A stretch of DNA of 17,524 bases, taken from NCBI GenBank assembly GCA_030606585.1, contig JAUWGD010000021.1, forward strand, positions 1 to 17,524, written 5' to 3'. Numbering within the stretch: position 1 is the stretch's first letter; each line of letters begins with the position of its first letter. Below, one piece after another: positions 14,267 through 17,524 of this stretch. The notes beneath the pieces were generated by a model that saw nothing but the letters and a program-made list of their open reading frames with translations, was not told the DNA's origin and searched no databases. The DNA comes from Dehalococcoidales bacterium (GTDB lineage Bacteria > Chloroflexota > Dehalococcoidia > Dehalococcoidales > RBG-16-60-22). The translations under genes were made by a program, and so were the position numbers.

Positions 14267-14947
14267 CTATTCTGCCTTCATAATCCTCAAACGCCTGATT
14301 TCCGCCTCCATGGTCTTCAGGCCGGCGCTCCGTATAACCAGCAGGACATACAATACGGTAAATGCGGCAATGCACACCATCAGGGTCATGAGCATTGGTG
14401 TCGTTAATCCGCCTTCAAAGATAATGGTGGTGGGATGCTGTGTTCTCCAGAGATTCACCGTCAGAAAAACAACCGGCACGTCGATGAATCCAACGATGCC
14501 AATCACCGCGCCGTACCTGGCGCCTTTTTCCGGCTCGGTGGCAAGGCTGCGCACCAGGAGATAGGCAACATATATCAGCCAGAGCACCAGCGAAGTTGTC
14601 AGGCGGGCATCCCAGGTCCACCAGATTCCCCAGACCGGCTTCGCCCATATGGGCCCGGTAATCAGGACCAGAGTGGTGAAGACAACCCCGACCTCCGCAG
14701 ATGCGCAGGCGACAGCGTCCCATTTTTCCTGCCGCTTCCAGAGGTAAAGAATGCTCCCGATGAAAGTGACGAAAAACGCCAGGAAACTGACCCAGGCTAC
14801 GGGCACGTGGAAATAAAATATACGCTGTATTATACCGGTATGTTTCTCGGTGGGCACATAGACGAAGACCATGTAGAGAGCGGCTATCATCAGGGCGAAG
14901 CCCAGTCCCCACAATATGCCGTTTCTCAGGGCATGATTACCATTCAT
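14267..14947 (-). CDS. ccmC: CcmC haem exporter subunit (haem-handling protein)
   Basis: The 226-residue integral membrane protein has about six helices. The haem-handling tryptophan-rich motif is visible as WGIWWTWDARLT (106-117), with the flanking histidines His47 (YFHVPVAW) and His171 (TQHPTT) at positions that fit the two haem-ligand histidines of CcmC. It delivers haem to CcmE on the outer face of the membrane in System I cytochrome c maturation. GGAG lies 11 bases before the ATG at 14947, 29 bases after the ccmB stop. Length is close to the family norm (about 220-245). The WWD motif is shared with CcmF and CcsA, but size and the place between ccmB and ccmD decide for CcmC. Confidence 0.95.
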   Translation of the reverse strand: MNGNHALRNGILWGLGFALMIAALYMVFVYVPTEKHTGIIQRIFYFHVPVAWVSFLAFFVTFIGSILYLWKRQEKWDAVACASAEVGVVFTTLVLITGPIWAKPVWGIWWTWDARLTTSLVLWLIYVAYLLVRSLATEPEKGARYGAVIGIVGFIDVPVVFLTVNLWRTQHPTTIIFEGGLTTPMLMTLMVCIAAFTVLYVLLVIRSAGLKTMEAEIRRLRIMKAE

Positions 14948-14976
14948 AAAAACTCACACTCCAATCGGGGAGTTAG

Positions 14977-15651
14977 TTACTCCTCCACCACAAACTCAAA
15001 GACAAGGGTAGCCGCTACCAGATAAATAATATCAAAGGCTATCATTATTTGCAGCCATGTTAACATGTCTCCCCATGGCGCGCCAGCCAGCACCGGCGCG
15101 GTAGCCTTGACAGCGGACACGATTACCGGCACGACAACGGGTAGAAAAAGTATCGGGAGCATGATATCGCGCGCGCGGGTGTTCACGGCTAAAGCCGAAA
15201 AAAGCGTGCCCACGGCTGCGAAGCCGGTAAGCGCCAGGACAATGACAAGGGCAAGCCTGGGTAAAAAGATAGGCAGGTTGAAAAGTGCCAGAAATATCGG
15301 CGTTACCACCACGGCCACGGCCAGCATGAAGGTGAAACTGCCCGCCAGCTTCCCCCAGTAGATGACGGCACGGTCCACGGGACAGAGCATCAGCCCTTCC
15401 AGACGCGAATTCTCCTTCTCCACGGCGAAAGTACGGCTGAGGCCGATTACCCCCCCGAAGGTTAAAGCCACCCATAAAATACCGGGAGCCGTCATTTCCG
15501 TCACGTCGATACCCGTGCCGAAAGCGAAGCTGAAAATCACCAGCACCAGCAGGGCAAAAACAAGCACCGAGATGATAATCTCCCTGGTCCTGAACTCCAT
15601 CAGCATGTCCTTCCAGAATATGACGAATATTTTAGTAAACGCTTTGTTCAT
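14977..15651 (-). CDS. ccmB: CcmB haem exporter ABC permease
   Basis: The 224-residue permease has about six hydrophobic helices. The N-terminal stretch carries FWKDMLMEFRTREII, then a TFGGVIGLSRTF segment and an EKENSRLEGLMLCPVDRAVIYWGK loop region (key residues given; about 76-100) typical of CcmB, followed by long valine/alanine-rich helices. With CcmA and CcmC it forms the complex that frees haem-CcmE. Its ATG overlaps the ccmA stop as ATGA (15648-15651), so translation is coupled. Length is near that of E. coli CcmB (about 220). No missing parts are seen. Confidence 0.95.
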   Translation of the reverse strand: MNKAFTKIFVIFWKDMLMEFRTREIIISVLVFALLVLVIFSFAFGTGIDVTEMTAPGILWVALTFGGVIGLSRTFAVEKENSRLEGLMLCPVDRAVIYWGKLAGSFTFMLAVAVVVTPIFLALFNLPIFLPRLALVIVLALTGFAAVGTLFSALAVNTRARDIMLPILFLPVVVPVIVSAVKATAPVLAGAPWGDMLTWLQIMIAFDIIYLVAATLVFEFVVEE

Positions 15652-16385
15652 CTGCCTGTTTCCGTGTACCGGTCGTAGATTTGCCGGAAATCCGCTTTAC
15701 TCAGTTCCTCCCGCGAAGCCTGATAGACCACTTTACCCCGGTCGAGGATGGCGATACTATCGCCCAGTTCCACTCCCCGTTCCAGGTTATGAGTGGTCAT
15801 CACCACCGTCCGGCTGCCGGAATTGATGTTACCCAGAATATCGCTCACCATGGCACTGGCATGCGGGTCGAGCCCGACATCCGGCTCATCGAGGAATAGA
15901 ATCGAAGGGTCATGGATAACGGCGCGGGCAAAAGAGGCTCTCTGCTGCATACCCCGGGAGAGCGTGCCCGCCCGGTCGTGGAGGCGGGACTCAAGCCCCA
16001 CCCATGATATCACCTCACGGATTCGATTTTCTAAATCGGCGACATCGTACATCTTCCCGTAGAATTTAAGGTTTTCGTAAACGGTAAGGTTGTCGTAAAG
16101 AAAGGTCTGGTTACCGACCAGGCTTATCCTGCGCCTGATTTGCGCCGGTTTATCGCGGATATCGATGCCGTCCAGCCGCACGCTGCCGGCGGACGGTTTA
16201 ACCAGAGTCGACAGTATTTTTAAAAGAGTGGTTTTGCCAGCGCCGTTGGGACCGAAGATAACGAGACACTCACCCCGACTCACCGTCAGGTCGACACCCC
16301 TGAGAGCGCGCTGTTCCCCGAATGTCTTCTCCAATCCCCGGGCTTCAACAGCCCGGATGGAGGAATTCGGAATGTCCTTATTCAT
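15648..16385 (-). CDS. ccmA: CcmA cytochrome c biogenesis ABC ATPase
   Basis: The 245-residue ABC ATPase subunit pairs with CcmB. Walker A is GPNGAGKTT (45-53), the signature reads LSRGMQQR (an accepted LSGGQ variant common in CcmA-like exporters), Walker B is ILFLDEP followed by the D-loop VGLD, and the switch histidine lies in TTHNLE. ATP hydrolysis drives release of haem-loaded CcmE rather than haem transport itself. It overlaps ccmB by four bases and the upstream unknown gene by eight bases (16378-16385), so all three are translationally coupled. CcmA proteins are usually about 200-240 residues, so this is slightly long; the extra length is a short C-terminal extension. Confidence 0.93.
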   Translation of the reverse strand: MNKDIPNSSIRAVEARGLEKTFGEQRALRGVDLTVSRGECLVIFGPNGAGKTTLLKILSTLVKPSAGSVRLDGIDIRDKPAQIRRRISLVGNQTFLYDNLTVYENLKFYGKMYDVADLENRIREVISWVGLESRLHDRAGTLSRGMQQRASFARAVIHDPSILFLDEPDVGLDPHASAMVSDILGNINSGSRTVVMTTHNLERGVELGDSIAILDRGKVVYQASREELSKADFRQIYDRYTETGR

Positions 16386-17340
16386 CGGTACCCGCTTTCC
16401 TCGTTCTTCTTATCACATAAACGGCTATACCGGCAACTACGACGGCTATAATTATCCACAGGATATAAAGGGGGAAACCGCCGCTGCCGGATAAATTGGA
16501 AAGACGGACATTTATCACCTCGTCACGGGAGAGATTCTGTCCCTGAAAATAGAGATAACGTTCGCCGGTATCGGTAACGACGGGCTCGACCGGGGCCAGC
16601 CGGCTGACGGCAACCTCGACACCATCGTCTTCCACCATGAGTTCGAGTATATCCGTCGGATAATTGATTACCATGGCTATATCAAGCTCATTTGAATCCG
16701 TCCTGGCCAGCCTGTAGGAGTAGAATAGCTGTCTCTCACCCGGGGGAAACGCCACGAGATAGGCAACTCTGTTATCGTCCAGAAGCCGGTAATCTACCAT
16801 CATCTCCTCGGGAGCTTCAAAGCAATACGCCCCCTGAGGTAACCGGAAAAACAAAACGCCGTCCGTCCCCACGTATGTCCTGTCGCCATCATTAACCAGC
16901 CAGTAGACTTCGGTTAAGAGCAGGCTTTCTTCTTCGATATTTATTATCCTGCGGGTCAGCCCGACTCTTATCTTCTCATCGCTGGCGGTCGTATCACAGA
17001 CCCCGACCTCGATATATGCCGTCGTCTCATCAGGCTCAAAAACAACCGGATAGTAATAATCGACATCCATGTATCTGGCCGATACCAGGTAGGTATGTTC
17101 CATGTTAATACTATCGAACTGAAATATCCCTTCGCTGTCCGCTACGGCAGTCCTTGTGTCCGACAGCAGCCCATCAATATAGGTTATCAGGGAGATTGCC
17201 ACTCCCCCCACGCTGCCGCCGCCCTCGGTACCGTTAATTACCTGACCGTAGACGATTCCCTCGAGCGGTTCCTGGGCCAGAGCCCCTGCCGGCAGTCCTG
17301 TAAGCAGCAAAACGGCCAGGATGGCAATAAAAATACGCAT
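16378..17340 (-). CDS. Secreted/membrane-anchored beta-rich protein of the ccm operon, function unknown
   Basis: The 320-residue protein has a signal peptide (1-22, cleavage after ALA before QE), a long extracytoplasmic region and one C-terminal transmembrane helix (about 289-309) with a basic RRTRK stop. The first outside part (about 28-110) looks like a carboxypeptidase-regulatory/transthyretin-like beta domain: YGQVINGT opening, GVAISLI, then SEGIFQFDSI. The rest (110-280) is also predicted beta-rich. It contains no CxxCH haem motif, no thioredoxin CxxC and no WWD motif, so it is neither CcmE, CcmG nor CcmH. It begins three bases after the ccmF stop, with AAAGGA inside the ccmF end, and overlaps ccmA by eight bases. 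The context points to a role in cytochrome c maturation or in presenting apocytochromes, by inference only. Confidence 0.78.
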   Translation of the reverse strand: MRIFIAILAVLLLTGLPAGALAQEPLEGIVYGQVINGTEGGGSVGGVAISLITYIDGLLSDTRTAVADSEGIFQFDSINMEHTYLVSARYMDVDYYYPVVFEPDETTAYIEVGVCDTTASDEKIRVGLTRRIINIEEESLLLTEVYWLVNDGDRTYVGTDGVLFFRLPQGAYCFEAPEEMMVDYRLLDDNRVAYLVAFPPGERQLFYSYRLARTDSNELDIAMVINYPTDILELMVEDDGVEVAVSRLAPVEPVVTDTGERYLYFQGQNLSRDEVINVRLSNLSGSGGFPLYILWIIIAVVVAGIAVYVIRRTRKAGTDE

Positions 17341-17343
17341 AAC

Positions 17344-17524
17344 CTATCCTTTAACCCCGGACGGCTGCTTTTCCTTCCAGGTAATAGCCAGGACGCCCCC
17401 TATAAGGAAGAATGCGCCTCCCGTCCATATCCAGACAATCAGAGGATTCACCAGAATCCGGAAAGTAGCTGATTTATCTTCGGGGTCAAACCCGGTCCAG
17501 ACCAGCGAAATGAATAAGTCTTCT
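17344..17524 (-). CDS. ccmF: CcmF C-terminal fragment (haem lyase), cut by window edge
   Basis: The last 60 codons of a larger minus-strand gene run off the right edge. The visible tail starts EDLFISLVWTGFDPED and continues through LVNPLIVWIWTGG into a final hydrophobic helix and a short basic end. This matches the C-terminus of CcmF-type haem lyases: an extracytoplasmic EDLY-like segment, the NPL-W-W-GG region and the last membrane helix. CcmF, with CcmH, ligates haem to the CxxCH motif of apocytochromes. The stop lies at 17344-17346, three bases before the next gene's ATG. The fragment is short, so the neighbouring ccm genes add much of the confidence. Confidence 0.85.
   Translation of the reverse strand, partial: EDLFISLVWTGFDPEDKSATFRILVNPLIVWIWTGGAFFLIGGVLAITWKEKQPSGVKG

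Noticed and set aside
1..17524. CRISPR array, IS element, tRNA, rRNA or prophage
   Set aside because: No direct repeat arrays, transposase or integrase frames, terminal inverted repeats or RNA gene signatures were seen when reading both strands.

Overview
The window reads as chromosome from an anaerobic bacterium with a moderately high GC content. It has tightly packed genes, good Shine-Dalgarno sites and no mobile-element, CRISPR, tRNA or rRNA signal. A DsrC/DsrMK redox module, a URO-D-like (corrinoid methyltransferase superfamily) protein, acyl-CoA metabolism and a System I cytochrome c maturation operon together suggest a sulfur- or organosulfur-metabolising anaerobe. My best guess is a Dehalococcoidia-like Chloroflexota lineage. 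That is inference from gene content only; no phylogeny was possible.

Layout. Plus strand, 1-5318: the 3' part of a thioredoxin-reductase-like flavoprotein, a tandem-domain RsmC-like methyltransferase, a URO-D-superfamily protein and an ABC-F ATPase. The strand switches at about 5330, where the ABC-F gene and dsrC converge with only 23 bases between stop codons. Everything from 5342 to the right edge is on the minus strand. Read in its direction of transcription (right to left), it runs: the end of ccmF, a secreted/membrane protein of unknown function, ccmA, ccmB, ccmC, ccmD (45 codons), an SDR, an M24-fold protein, a fumarate-reductase-like flavoprotein, a small ferredoxin-like-fold protein, an acyl-CoA-dehydrogenase-fold protein, then a convincing sigma-70-type promoter, a C_GCAxxG_C_C-family protein, dsrM, dsrK, a second promoter candidate and dsrC.

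How it fits together. CcmABCD and CcmF export haem and attach it to c-type cytochromes outside the membrane. The protein encoded between ccmF and ccmA is translationally coupled to ccmA and is a candidate accessory factor. The SDR to acyl-CoA-dehydrogenase block looks like a catabolic or modification pathway for an unidentified substrate. Three of its members (M24 fold, flavoprotein, ACAD fold) keep their folds but lack the textbook catalytic residues. DsrM (membrane cytochrome b) and DsrK (CCG iron-sulfur protein) should pass quinol electrons to or from DsrC, which has both redox cysteines (C93 and C104). No dsrAB, dsrJOP or sulfonate-cleaving enzyme is visible in this window, so the sulfur substrate is unknown.

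Main points for a second look: the DsrC/DsrMK island led by a C_GCAxxG protein; the ACAD homologue without a catalytic glutamate; the M24 homologue with four of five metal ligands replaced; the uncharacterised ccm-linked protein; and the RsmC-like protein whose intact half is the opposite one from E. coli RsmC. No stretch over 300 bases lacks a gene.
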